64,000 bases of DNA from positions 10,168 to 74,167 of the forward strand of contig CAZIDG010000010.1 of assembly GCA_964538065.1 (NCBI GenBank), in the 5' to 3' direction. The notes beneath the pieces were generated by a model. That model was given only the letters and a program-made list of their open reading frames with translations, had not been told where the DNA came from and searched no databases. Position numbers and translations under genes: made by a program. Within the stretch, counting starts at the first letter, position 1; every line of letters begins with the position of its first letter. The DNA is from G963664225 sp964538065 (GTDB taxonomy: Bacteria > Verrucomicrobiota > Verrucomicrobiia > Limisphaerales > UBA1319). Positions 17,992-26,388 of the stretch are shown here, piece after piece.

Positions 17992-19395
17992 TGATCCCGA
18001 ACACCGCTGGTACAGTGGACGGTGGTAAAGGCTTCAGTTCGAAATCGCAAGCCACAAGCCTGACGCCCTTCACATTCATGCAGAGTGAGATCATTCCCCC
18101 TGGGGAGGATATGGAGAATGAGTCCATCGACCAGGTGCTGATGCCGGGGACATCCGATTCCTTCATTGACGTCCAGGAAAAAGCCATACGGATTGAAATG
18201 CCCCAAAAGGTTCGATCCGCATTGGATTCGATCCGTGGCACTGGCGATAGTCTGGGGATATCGGTTGCCGTTACCATGGGGGCATCATTCTATTTGCCTG
18301 TAAATCAAGAGGTTGAGAATTCGGCTCGCCAGGTTGCATCGCAAGGTGTCAGCTCCACGGGCGGGGCGTTGAGGGATAAGCCGATGCCCGAAGAGTCCAT
18401 CCCCATGCAAAGATGGGTTTCATCACCCAATGCATCGTCTCCCGGTGAATCAACAAAACATGTTCCAGATAAATTAGATACACATCTCAACACGTCTGAG
18501 CCATCCTCCCCGGATACACAATCTCTCCCAAAGCCAGTAACCCCTTCTCAAGCGTTTCAATCCAAGAAGAATGTACCTCTGACAGAGGGCCAGAATGGCA
18601 AGGCTGAATCGGTCGATGGGCAAAAACTGCCGATGGCTCCCCAAGAGGCCAGGATGGTTGAGGTTCAGGACTCCGGCCCACCGAATCCGACAGTGAATAG
18701 TCCGGGTGCCGATCCGGCATCAGGAGAGGAAATTCCTTCCAGTAAGGTATTTACGCAGGAAAACAGTGATAAAAATGGATCGATTTCCACGGGTGATGAG
18801 GTCGATTCCACCAAGCAACGTCTGGTTGAACCTGGGGGGGGAACCGTGGGTGGCATACCCGATGCTAAAAGGCAGGTGCCCATGAAAGAAACGGTTGAAA
18901 TGGATGAAATGACCCGGCATTCCCGGCAGGAAGTGCCGAGCGAACCCATTTCTGCTGTAACCAGGGAATCGGGGCGCAAGGCTCAGTCTGTTGTGAAAAA
19001 GCCTGCAGACTCCGAGAGTGCGTTGCCGGGCAACATGCCTGCCACCCCAGCGGCGGTTCACCTGCCGCAGGCGGAGTCTGCCAGCGACAAGGCGGTGGCT
19101 TCGGCTCAATCCTGGGACCGGGTGGCTGAAGTGGTGCAGGCGCAAGCCGTGCAGATGAAGAGAGTCAGCGCGACAACTGTGGATGCCGTGATCAGGCCCG
19201 ATNNNNNNNNNNNNNNNNNNNNNNNNNNNNNNNNNNNNNNNNNNNNNNNNNNNNNNNNNNNNNNNNNNNNNNNNNNNNNNNNNNNNNNNNNNNNNNNNNN
19301 NNGGGGACGATGGTGCCGCAACAATCCCCACACATTTAACTCGCACTGAGGCCATTGCACACCTGCGATCGCGTCAGTGGGAAACCTGGGCATAA
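17991..19395 (+). CDS. fliK: flagellar hook-length control protein FliK (interrupted by assembly gap)
   Basis: About 404 N-terminal residues are readable before the gap at 19203. They are Ser/Pro/Thr/Glu-rich, without predicted fold, as expected of the FliK ruler region. After the gap one frame (from 19303) stays open for 30 codons (ending SRQWETWA) and stops at 19395, five bases before flgD, which is probably the true C-terminus. The conserved C-terminal export-switch domain of FliK would lie inside the gap. Identification therefore depends on position (between motE and flgD) and composition. The true length and frame across the gap are unknown. Confidence 0.75.
19203..19302. other. scaffold gap (100 N) inside fliK
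   Basis: Exactly 100 N, a placeholder length. Its two flanks share no sequence, unlike the gap at 20920. The upstream coding frame and the most plausible downstream frame do not agree across 100 bases, so the real size differs from 100 (or differs in phase). Confidence 0.95.
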
Positions 19396-19399
19396 CAAT

Positions 19400-19819
19400 A
19401 TGACAGTCTCAGCAATAAACAGCAGCTCGTACAGCAACACGGCCACCGCGGCGGAGACAACCGCCACAGCGAAGTCGGACATCCTCAACCAGGATTCATT
19501 CCTCAAGTTGTTGATGACGCAGATGACCAACCAAAACCCGCTCAATCCGACGAGCGATACGGAATACATCACTCAGTTGGCCCAGTTCAACTCGCTGCAA
19601 ACAGCCACGCAGATCCAGACGGGGGTTTCCGAGTTGCGCACCGAGCAACAATTTACCAATGCCAATGCCTTGCTGGGCAGGGCGGTCGCATTGAAGGACG
19701 GGCAGACCGGCTATGTCAGTGCCGTCCAGGTGGAAGACGGGACGCCCAAAATCATCGTCAATGACCAAACCTATGATCTGGATCAGGTTTGTGGCGTAGT
19801 GGCGGGAAATCAATCATAA
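19400..19819 (+). CDS. flgD: flagellar hook assembly (cap) protein FlgD
   Basis: 139 aa from MTVSAINSSSYSN; an in-frame ATG 45 bases upstream exists but would overlap the likely fliK end. The core LNQDSFLKLLMTQMTNQNPLNPTSDTEYITQLAQFNSLQ is the FlgD N-terminal signature. The protein is short: it lacks most of the FlgD Ig/tudor-like C-terminal domain present in E. coli (about 230 aa), ending soon after GRAVALKDGQTGYVSAVQVEDGTPKIIV. FlgD scaffolds hook polymerisation. Confidence 0.92.
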   Translation: MTVSAINSSSYSNTATAAETTATAKSDILNQDSFLKLLMTQMTNQNPLNPTSDTEYITQLAQFNSLQTATQIQTGVSELRTEQQFTNANALLGRAVALKDGQTGYVSAVQVEDGTPKIIVNDQTYDLDQVCGVVAGNQS

Positions 19820-19837
19820 ACAACAGGAGATCACACC

Positions 19838-20698
19838 ATGGTTCGTTCACTTAATTCCGGCATCAGCGGTTTGCAGCAATTCCAGCAACGCATGGATGTC
19901 ATTGGCAACAACATCGCCAACGTGCATACCACCGGCTACAAGTCTGCGAGGGCGGAGTTTTCCGACACCTTCAGCGAAACCCTTCGCACCAACGGAAGCT
20001 CTGGATCCATGCAGGTGGGCACAGGCGTGGCCACGGCCACCATCCATAGTAAATTCACCCAGGGTTCGCGCGAGGTCACCGGCAAGGAGACCGATGTTGC
20101 GATCAATGGAGAAGGTTTCTTTGTGGTCAAGGATACCGTAACCAACGTGTCCTATGCCACGAGGTCGGGCAATTTTTCTGTGGATAAGAGCGGTTACCTG
20201 ACACTGGATGGAAAACGGGTGCAGGGTTATTCAACAACCGATTTGACAACGCGTGGAGACATCAAGATCGACAACACCAACGATGGAACCACGCCTCATG
20301 CCTACATGGATCCACCGACCAACAGTCAGCCTGCCTCGATGAGCAGCTACTACATCAGCGGGGACGGCAAGGTTCATGTGGTGCTGGCCGATGGCAACAA
20401 CACCGATTATGTTCGCGGCCAGATTCTCCTGCAGCAATTCAGTGATTCCAACGCACTGGTCAAGGAGGGGGAAGGGTTGTATTCGGGCATGGATGCCGCG
20501 GGGGCGCTTGCTGCCAGTGTTGCACCGGGAACCGTCGGGCTGGGAGAATTAAAGACCGGTGAATTGGAATCCTCGAATGTGGATTTGACCCAGGAAATGA
20601 CGGATCTGATCACCACTCAGCGTGCCTTTCAGGCCAGCTCACGCATCATCACCACCAGTGATGAAATGCTTCAAGACGTGATCGGACTGAAACGGTAA
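19838..20698 (+). CDS. flgE: flagellar hook protein, FlgE/F/G family (probable FlgE)
   Basis: 286 aa. It is preceded by a good Shine-Dalgarno (AGGAG 8 bases before ATG), which is unusual in this window. The N-terminus MVRSLNSGISGLQQFQQRMDVIGNNIANVHTTGYKS and the C-terminus SSNVDLTQEMTDLITTQRAFQASSRIITTSDEMLQDVI are the hook/distal-rod signatures. Position after flgD argues for the hook subunit FlgE, but the length is closer to the distal rod FlgG (about 260 aa) than to most FlgE proteins (400 aa or more), so the D2 domain must be minimal. Confidence 0.85.
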   Translation: MVRSLNSGISGLQQFQQRMDVIGNNIANVHTTGYKSARAEFSDTFSETLRTNGSSGSMQVGTGVATATIHSKFTQGSREVTGKETDVAINGEGFFVVKDTVTNVSYATRSGNFSVDKSGYLTLDGKRVQGYSTTDLTTRGDIKIDNTNDGTTPHAYMDPPTNSQPASMSSYYISGDGKVHVVLADGNNTDYVRGQILLQQFSDSNALVKEGEGLYSGMDAAGALAASVAPGTVGLGELKTGELESSNVDLTQEMTDLITTQRAFQASSRIITTSDEMLQDVIGLKR

Positions 20699-20716
20699 TT
20701 CATTCACTGTAGTTCT

Positions 20717-21534
20717 ATGGTAGCCAATCGCATGGATGCTCCGAAGCCGAGCGCAGAAGCCCCCAAACCCGCAGAAGCCCCCAAACCGGTTGAGGCTGCA
20801 CAGGCCTCGGGGGGAATGATGGCGTGGATGCCCTTGATTGTGGCCATTGTGGCGATGCCCCTGCTGGCCTACGCCATGACGACCTATGTGCTGTTGCCCA
20901 AATTGCAGCAGGCCATGGGNNNNNNNNNNNNNNNNNNNNNNNNNNNNNNNNNNNNNNNNNNNNNNNNNNNNNNNNNNNNNNNNNNNNNNNNNNNNNNNNN
21001 NNNNNNNNNNNNNNNNNNNTGGCCTACGCCATGACGACCTATGTGCTGTTGCCCAAATTGCAGCAGGCCATGGGCAAGACTCAACAAGTCGAATCCGGCA
21101 ACAGTGGGGCGGTCGAAAAGAAATCCAGCGGCCATGGAGGAGGGGAGGGCTCCGAAGCCAGCGCCGAGGCTGGTGAGGGAGGTCATGGGAGTAGTGAAAA
21201 GGCCTCCGCCAAAAGCAGCGAACATGGTGGCAGGAAATCCAGTGTTCCCCTGAAAAAAGTCATCGTCAACATTGCTGGAACCAGCGGTACGCGGTATCTG
21301 CTGGGCAGCTTCACACTGGTGGGCACGAGTTCGAACTTCAAGGCCAAGATTGAAGAGAACCAGGATCAACTGGTTGACCTCGCCTCGGGAATTCTGGCCG
21401 CCAAGACCATCCCTGACATTGAAAAACCCGGCATCCGCAACATTTTGCGCAACGAGTTGATTTCCGCGTTCAACGGGGTGCTGGGCAGCGGCACAGTTAC
21501 CGAGATCTACATTACGGAATTTGCGGTGCAATAG
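20717..21534 (+). CDS. fliL: flagellar basal-body protein FliL (split by spurious scaffold gap)
   Basis: The 55 bases before the gap (20865-20919) are repeated exactly after it (21020-21074). Removing the N run and one copy gives an intact 220-codon frame. The protein then has a proline/alanine-rich start, one membrane helix (about residues 36-60, MMAWMPLIVAIVAMPLLAY), a Gly/Ser/Lys-rich linker and a FliL domain (VPLKKVIVNIAGTSGTRYLLGSFTLVG...IRNILRNELISAFNGVLGSGTVTEIYITEFAVQ). FliL associates with the stator. It lies between the hook gene and fliM, a standard position. Confidence 0.92.
20920..21019. other. spurious scaffold gap (100 N) inside fliL, flanked by a 55-bp duplication
   Basis: Identical 55-bp sequences abut the N run on both sides, at 20865-20919 and 21020-21074. 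This is the pattern left when two contigs that overlap by one assembly k-mer are scaffolded without merging. The region can be closed by collapsing the overlap, which keeps fliL in frame. Confidence 0.95.
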
Positions 21535-21548
21535 CCACCTATACGTCC

Positions 21549-22565
21549 ATGGACCAGGACAATTTCAGCACGGGCGATGTACTAAGCCAGGCCGACGTCG
21601 AGAAACTGCTGGCGCAGGTTGCGGAGCAGGAATCCTCGATGGAGGTCATGCAATCGGGGGGGCGGCGGCTCAAGTGTGGTTTTGATGCCATCCAGCCCTA
21701 CGATTTCCGGCAGCCCATTTTCCTTTCGGCTGGCGAATTGCGCAAACTGCGCCTGCGCCAGGAGGATTTCACCCGTTCGCTGGCCGCCCGTCTTTCGATA
21801 TATCTGCGCCTGGAGTTCGGGCTTCAGATGTCCCGGTTGACCACCATCACCTATCAGAAATTCATTGAGGGTCTGCAGAACCCTACCCATCTGACCTTGT
21901 TCAAGGCCGAGCCTCTGCAAGGCATTGCCATTCTTGATTTGCCGCCCCAACTGGGGGTGACCATCGTTGATCGCCTCCTGGGCGGTCCCGCCAAGACGAA
22001 CAACCTGGAACGTGACATGAGTGACATTGAATCCGCTCTGCTCGACCAGGCGGTTCAAATCATCCTCAATGAATGGTGCAATCAATGGAGCAACCTCCGT
22101 GAATTGCGTCCGGTGGTGGTGGGACATGAAAGCAGCGCCCGTTTTCTTCAAGTCGCCTCGCATGACACCATCATGCTCACCCTCTCCATGGAAGCGCGGC
22201 TGGGGGATTGCCAGGACACCATACAAATGGGGTTCCCGTGCTACACGCTCGAACCCTTGATGCGCCAGTTGAGTGCGTTCATGGATTCGGGCAATAACAA
22301 ACGGCCCGATCATGAACCCAGCACCCCCATGAAATGGACCAACGAGATGGGAGCTGTGAAGGTTCCTGTCGCCGCATGTTGGACAGGGGTGCGCGCCACG
22401 ATGGGGGAAGTTGCCCGACTCAAGGTGGGCGATGTGGTGCAACTGGGGGCCAATTGTGTGCACCAGGTCCAGGTGCGCCTGGGATCCATTCCCAAGTTCA
22501 CCGGACGGCTGGGCATGCAGGAAAACCGCTGGGCGGTGGAAGTAACCAATGTTTTGAAAAGCTGA
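21549..22565 (+). CDS. fliM: flagellar motor switch protein FliM
   Basis: 338 aa. The N-terminus carries DVLSQADVEKLLAQ, the short motif that binds phospho-CheY in other bacteria. The CheC-like middle domain includes FARxL-type SLAARLSIYLRLEFGLQMSRLTTITYQKFIEGLQNPTHL and GVTIVDRLLGGPAK. A C-terminal SpoA/SurfacE domain ends VQVRLGSIPKFTGRLG. FliM is the C-ring component that sets rotation direction. The CheY-binding peptide implies chemotaxis control, though no che genes are in the window. Confidence 0.95.
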   Translation: MDQDNFSTGDVLSQADVEKLLAQVAEQESSMEVMQSGGRRLKCGFDAIQPYDFRQPIFLSAGELRKLRLRQEDFTRSLAARLSIYLRLEFGLQMSRLTTITYQKFIEGLQNPTHLTLFKAEPLQGIAILDLPPQLGVTIVDRLLGGPAKTNNLERDMSDIESALLDQAVQIILNEWCNQWSNLRELRPVVVGHESSARFLQVASHDTIMLTLSMEARLGDCQDTIQMGFPCYTLEPLMRQLSAFMDSGNNKRPDHEPSTPMKWTNEMGAVKVPVAACWTGVRATMGEVARLKVGDVVQLGANCVHQVQVRLGSIPKFTGRLGMQENRWAVEVTNVLKS

Positions 22566-22571
22566 TCAGCC

Positions 22572-22838
22572 ATGACTCCAAAAACTGAAACAACTACCAA
22601 TCTGGAGCTGCTGCTGGATGTGCCAGTCGAGTTGTCCGTCGAATTGGGCTCCTGCCAGATGCCCATGCGCGACGTCCTCCAACTGGGACCGGGCTCAGTC
22701 GTCCAACTCGACAAGGTGGCCGACACGCCGGTCGATTTATTCGTTAACAAGAAGCTTATTGCCCGTGGTGAGGTCGTGGTCGTCGAAGACCAGTTCGGCA
22801 TTAAAATCACCGAAGTCCTGGGCACTCCTCCTCAATGA
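22572..22838 (+). CDS. fliN: flagellar motor switch protein FliN
   Basis: 88 aa, a minimal FliN made of the SpoA domain alone (LLLDVPVELSVELGSCQMPMRDVLQLGPGSVVQLDKVADTPVDLFVNKKLIARGEVVVVEDQFGIKITEV). It forms the base of the C ring with FliM. The start is 6 bp after fliM and the stop overlaps the fliO start by four bases. Confidence 0.96.
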   Translation: MTPKTETTTNLELLLDVPVELSVELGSCQMPMRDVLQLGPGSVVQLDKVADTPVDLFVNKKLIARGEVVVVEDQFGIKITEVLGTPPQ

Positions 22839-23284
22839 GCCGCATTATTCCCATGGCTGCGCTGTGGATCCTGGGACAGGGATTGGCCCTGGCTGCGGAC
22901 TCCAATAGTGTCGCCACCCCGCTGCCCGTGATGAGCCCGGCGCTGCCCGATGCCGGCATTTCAATCCTGCGCGTGCTCGGGGGATTGATTTTCGTGGTCG
23001 CCCTGTTTTTGGGCGGGGCCTATGTTTTCAGGAATCTGCAGCGGCAAGGCTTTCAGCGGGGCGCAACCCCGCGGTTGAAGATCGTGGAGACACGTTCGTT
23101 GGGCAACCGCCACGCGCTTTATGTGGTCGGGTACGATGAACGCCGCCTGTTGGTGGCTGTGTCGCCCAATGAAGTCCGGCTTTTGAGCGAGCTGCCCAAT
23201 GCGGCAGCGGACGACAAGGAAACGGTTGCCCCTCAATCCACATTTTCGCAGACCCTCAATCAGTTGTTGGGACGCAAGTCATGA
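22835..23284 (+). CDS. fliO: flagellar biosynthetic protein FliO
   Basis: 149 aa. It has a cleavable-looking N-terminal signal (ends near GLALAADS), a second membrane helix (about 46-66: ILRVLGGLIFVVALFLGGAYVF) and a cytoplasmic domain with LKIVETRSLGNRHALYVVGYDERRLLVAVSPNEVRLL, the FliO/FliZ pattern. FliO helps assemble the FliP export pore. It overlaps both neighbours by ATGA. Confidence 0.9.
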   Translation: MSRIIPMAALWILGQGLALAADSNSVATPLPVMSPALPDAGISILRVLGGLIFVVALFLGGAYVFRNLQRQGFQRGATPRLKIVETRSLGNRHALYVVGYDERRLLVAVSPNEVRLLSELPNAAADDKETVAPQSTFSQTLNQLLGRKS

Positions 23285-24090
23285 AGTCACTTTTTAGCTG
23301 GTTTGCCCGCCACCGTTTTTGGATCGTGCTTGCACTGTACCTGTTGGGACTCTCCCTGTGTGCAGAAGCACAGAATGCCCGTGGTAGCAATACAACGACC
23401 AATGTCATCGGGCTTGCTCCATTCAGGCTGAATCTCGGCGTTGAGGCTGCACGCCAGCCCCAGGATGTGGAGATGAGCATCCAGATCCTCTTCGCCCTCA
23501 CACTCCTGACGCTGGCTCCCTCGATCATTCTCCTGATGACGAGTTTCACACGGATCGTGATTGTGCTCTCCTTTGTGCGCTCGGCACTGTCCCTGCAGGG
23601 CTCCCCCGCCAATCAGATCATCATTGGTCTTTCCCTGTTCATGACCTTTTTCATCATGGAACCGGTCTGGAAGCAGATCGATCGCGACGCCATCCAGCCT
23701 TACACTCAGCAGCGCATCAGCAGCACCGAGGCCATGGATGCCGCCGCCAAGCCGATCCGCACCTTCATGCTCAAACAGGCCCGTCCCAAGGATGTGGAAT
23801 TGTTCGTGGCGCTGGCCAAGCTGGGGCCCACGGCGCCCGATCAATTACCCCTGAAGGTGGTCATCCCAGGCTTCATTATCAGTGAATTGCGAACAGCGTT
23901 TCAGATGGGATTTCTCCTGTTCGTGCCGTTCATCCTGATCGATCTCGTGGTTGCCACCGTCCTCATGAGCATGGGCATGATGATGATGCCACCCATGACC
24001 ATTGCCCTGCCGCTGAAGATCCTCCTGTTTGTCCTGGTGGACGGCTGGGAACTGGTGGTTCGTTCCATCATTCTAAGTTTCGGAACCTGA
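23281..24090 (+). CDS. fliP: flagellar export gate protein FliP
   Basis: 269 aa. A signal peptide (residues 1-31, ending CAEAQ) is followed by four membrane segments. The family signature LTLLTLAPSIILLMTSFTRIVIVLSFVRSALSLQGSPANQIIIGLSLFMTFFIM is intact, as is the C-terminal PFILIDLVVATVLMSMGMMMMPP. FliP pentamers form the core of the export channel with FliQ and FliR. Confidence 0.97.
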   Translation: MKSLFSWFARHRFWIVLALYLLGLSLCAEAQNARGSNTTTNVIGLAPFRLNLGVEAARQPQDVEMSIQILFALTLLTLAPSIILLMTSFTRIVIVLSFVRSALSLQGSPANQIIIGLSLFMTFFIMEPVWKQIDRDAIQPYTQQRISSTEAMDAAAKPIRTFMLKQARPKDVELFVALAKLGPTAPDQLPLKVVIPGFIISELRTAFQMGFLLFVPFILIDLVVATVLMSMGMMMMPPMTIALPLKILLFVLVDGWELVVRSIILSFGT

Positions 24091-24094
24091 GTCT

Positions 24095-24364
24095 ATGACC
24101 CCTGAATACGCGACGGAGTTGTTGAAGAACCTGATGTACGAGGCGGTGCTGCTGGCGGCTCCGATGCTCCTGGTGGGCATGGTGATTGGCCTGGCTGTCA
24201 GCCTTTTCCAGGCTGTGACCTCGATTCATGAGCAGACCCTGGCATTCGTGCCCAAGGCACTGGGCATTGTGGCCCTGCTGGTGGTGCTTCTGCCATGGAT
24301 GCTGCGCACGACGATCCAGTTTTCCACGGCTGTGATTGAACGCATTCCCGACATGGTGCGTTAA
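24095..24364 (+). CDS. fliQ: flagellar export gate protein FliQ
   Basis: 89 aa with two membrane helices (about 17-40 and 53-74) and the FliQ motif GLAVSLFQAVTSIHEQTLAFVPKALGI. It begins 4 bp after the fliP stop and surrounds the FliP-FliR gate. Confidence 0.96.
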   Translation: MTPEYATELLKNLMYEAVLLAAPMLLVGMVIGLAVSLFQAVTSIHEQTLAFVPKALGIVALLVVLLPWMLRTTIQFSTAVIERIPDMVR

Positions 24365-24385
24365 ACCGATCGTTTTGCCGCGCGC

Positions 24386-25150
24386 GTGAATACCTATTTC
24401 ATATTGTGGTTGTTGGTGTTCCTGCGTGTCAGCGCCATGCTGGCGGTGGTGCCCGTCTTCTCGGCCAACAATTTTCCCGTGCGCTTGCGGGTATCCCTGG
24501 GCGCCATGACAGCCTTTTTGGTAGCCCCCATTCTGCCGCCCCTGACGAATGTTCCCACGGCCTTTTGGGGCATCATCCTTTTAATGGTGAGCGAGACGTG
24601 CGTTGGCCTGCTGCTGGGATTTGTGACTCGCATGGTCTTTTTTGCCGTGGACATGGCCGGGGGAATCATCGCTGCGCAGATTGGACTGACCTTCGTGCCG
24701 GATGTGGATCCGTTCACGAACAACAACATGCAAACCCCCGGATTGATCCTGTTTTTCCTGACCATGATGTTGATGTTTTCCCTCAATTTGCACCACTGGC
24801 TCTTGATTGGCTTTGAGCGTTCGTACCAGTTTCTGCCGGTTGGTGGGGGAGTGCTGAGTGAAGCGTTGCTCGTGGGGGTGATCAAGCGTTCCGGCCACAT
24901 CTTTGTCAGTGCCCTGCAAATGTCTGCCCCCGTCATCGCAGTTTCATTCATCATCACGCTGATCTTTTCAGTTCTGAGCCGGACCGTGCCCCAAATGAAT
25001 GTGTTTGCTGAGAGTTTTGCCTTCCGCACGCTCGGAGGGCTGATGGTGTTTGGTTTTACCATCAACCTCATGGCCCAACACATCGCCGGATACCTCCGCA
25101 TGCTTCCGGATGACGTTCTCAAGGTGGCACAATTGCTCAGCGGAAAGTGA
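24386..25150 (+). CDS. fliR: flagellar export gate protein FliR
   Basis: 254 aa with a GTG start 21 bp behind fliQ; no upstream ATG fits. It has six or so hydrophobic helices and FliR signatures: FLRVSAMLAVVPVFSANNFPVRLRVSLG near the start, GGIIAAQIGLTFVPDVDPFTNNN in the middle and RTVPQMNVFAESFAFRTLGGLMVFG later. It completes the FliPQR gate. Confidence 0.95.
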   Translation: MNTYFILWLLVFLRVSAMLAVVPVFSANNFPVRLRVSLGAMTAFLVAPILPPLTNVPTAFWGIILLMVSETCVGLLLGFVTRMVFFAVDMAGGIIAAQIGLTFVPDVDPFTNNNMQTPGLILFFLTMMLMFSLNLHHWLLIGFERSYQFLPVGGGVLSEALLVGVIKRSGHIFVSALQMSAPVIAVSFIITLIFSVLSRTVPQMNVFAESFAFRTLGGLMVFGFTINLMAQHIAGYLRMLPDDVLKVAQLLSGK

Positions 25151-25171
25151 TCCAGAAAACCGGATGGGATT

Positions 25172-26266
25172 ATGGCAGAGTCTGCTGGCGAAAAAACAGA
25201 GCAACCGACACCGCGAAGGTTGGAGGAGGCGATCAGCAAGGGAAACATCCCGCGCAGCGCCGACGTTCAAACCGCGTTTGTCCTTGCAGGATCTTTGCTG
25301 GCCATCACCTTCACGGGTATGACAACCTGGGGGGTGCTGGTGAACACCATGTCGGGTGTTTTGGGTCACCTGCATCAGGTGACGGTCAGTTTTGCCCTTC
25401 TGCCCTCTTACACCATCAGCGCTGCCCTGACATTCGCCCAATGTGCGGGCCCGATTGTTTTGGGCGCCATGTTGGGGGGCTTGCTTGCAGGAGCCACCCA
25501 AAACCGCTTTCAAACAGCCTCCGAAGCCCTGACTCCCGATTGGAACCGCGTCAATCCCGTCAACGGCTTTCAACGTTTGTTTTCAATCCGATCCCTGGTT
25601 CCGACTGCCATGGGGGCTCTCAAGTTGGGGGCCATTTTGGCCCTGTCCTACTCCGAAATACGGCAAATTGCGAGCGACCCGATTTTTTTTACCGCTGTTG
25701 ATGTGGTAAGAATTGCCGGGTTCATGGCCGAATCTTCCACAAAGATCTTCTTTCGCATCCTCCTGATCCTGGCAGGTATTGCCGCCATGGACTATGCCTA
25801 TCAATGGTGGCGGCACCAACAGGATATGATGATGACCAAGGAGGAGGTCAAGGAAGAGACCAAAAACACCGAAGGCAATCCCCAGGTCAAAGCCGAGCTC
25901 AAACGCAAGGGGCGCATGTACAGCAGACGCAAAATGTATGCGGATGTCCATCGTGCTGACGTAGTTATAACAAATCCAACCCATTTTGCGGTGGCCTTGA
26001 AGTATGACCCCAAGACGATGAAAGCACCTCAGATCCTCGCCAAGGGTACCCGATTGCAGGCTTTGAAGATCCGTCGTCTGGCCATGGAAAACCAGATTCC
26101 CATTCAGGAGAATAAACCCCTGGCGCGCATGCTTTACAAATACGGCAAGGTGGGTGGCGAGATTCCTGCTCAGCTCTATGTCGCCGTGGCCGAAGTGTTG
26201 GCATGGGTGTACCGGATGAATCCGTATAAGTATTACACCCAGGGAAGTCGGATGTCCGCTTCCTAG
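25172..26266 (+). CDS. flhB: flagellar export switch protein FlhB
   Basis: 364 aa. It begins ESAGEKTEQPTPRRLEEAISKGNIPRS, the FlhB opening. Four membrane helices lie in residues 30-205, followed by a cytoplasmic domain with the autocleavage motif NPTH (in VITNPTHFAVALKY). It is intact and should self-cleave between N and P to switch export from hook to filament substrates, in concert with FliK. Confidence 0.97.
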   Translation: MAESAGEKTEQPTPRRLEEAISKGNIPRSADVQTAFVLAGSLLAITFTGMTTWGVLVNTMSGVLGHLHQVTVSFALLPSYTISAALTFAQCAGPIVLGAMLGGLLAGATQNRFQTASEALTPDWNRVNPVNGFQRLFSIRSLVPTAMGALKLGAILALSYSEIRQIASDPIFFTAVDVVRIAGFMAESSTKIFFRILLILAGIAAMDYAYQWWRHQQDMMMTKEEVKEETKNTEGNPQVKAELKRKGRMYSRRKMYADVHRADVVITNPTHFAVALKYDPKTMKAPQILAKGTRLQALKIRRLAMENQIPIQENKPLARMLYKYGKVGGEIPAQLYVAVAEVLAWVYRMNPYKYYTQGSRMSAS

Positions 26267-26281
26267 AGGCAAATGGCCTCT
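26265..26281. terminator. weak hairpin just after flhB
   Basis: AGAGGC and GCCTCT pair across a five-base loop at the flhB stop codon. There is no T-run, so at most it attenuates transcription into flhA 122 bp downstream. Confidence 0.3.
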
Positions 26282-26388
26282 GCCCGCCAGGAAAAGGCCT
26301 CGGACGGAATCAAATGGATCCGCGCATTCCTGCAAACGGTGTCAAGACCGTGAGACAGGAGCCGGATTAGGGAAAAACAGGATATAAC

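Noticed and set aside
20865..21074. Tandem duplication inside fliL
   Set aside because: Two exact copies flank a 100-N scaffold run; merging them restores the frame, so it is an assembly artefact.
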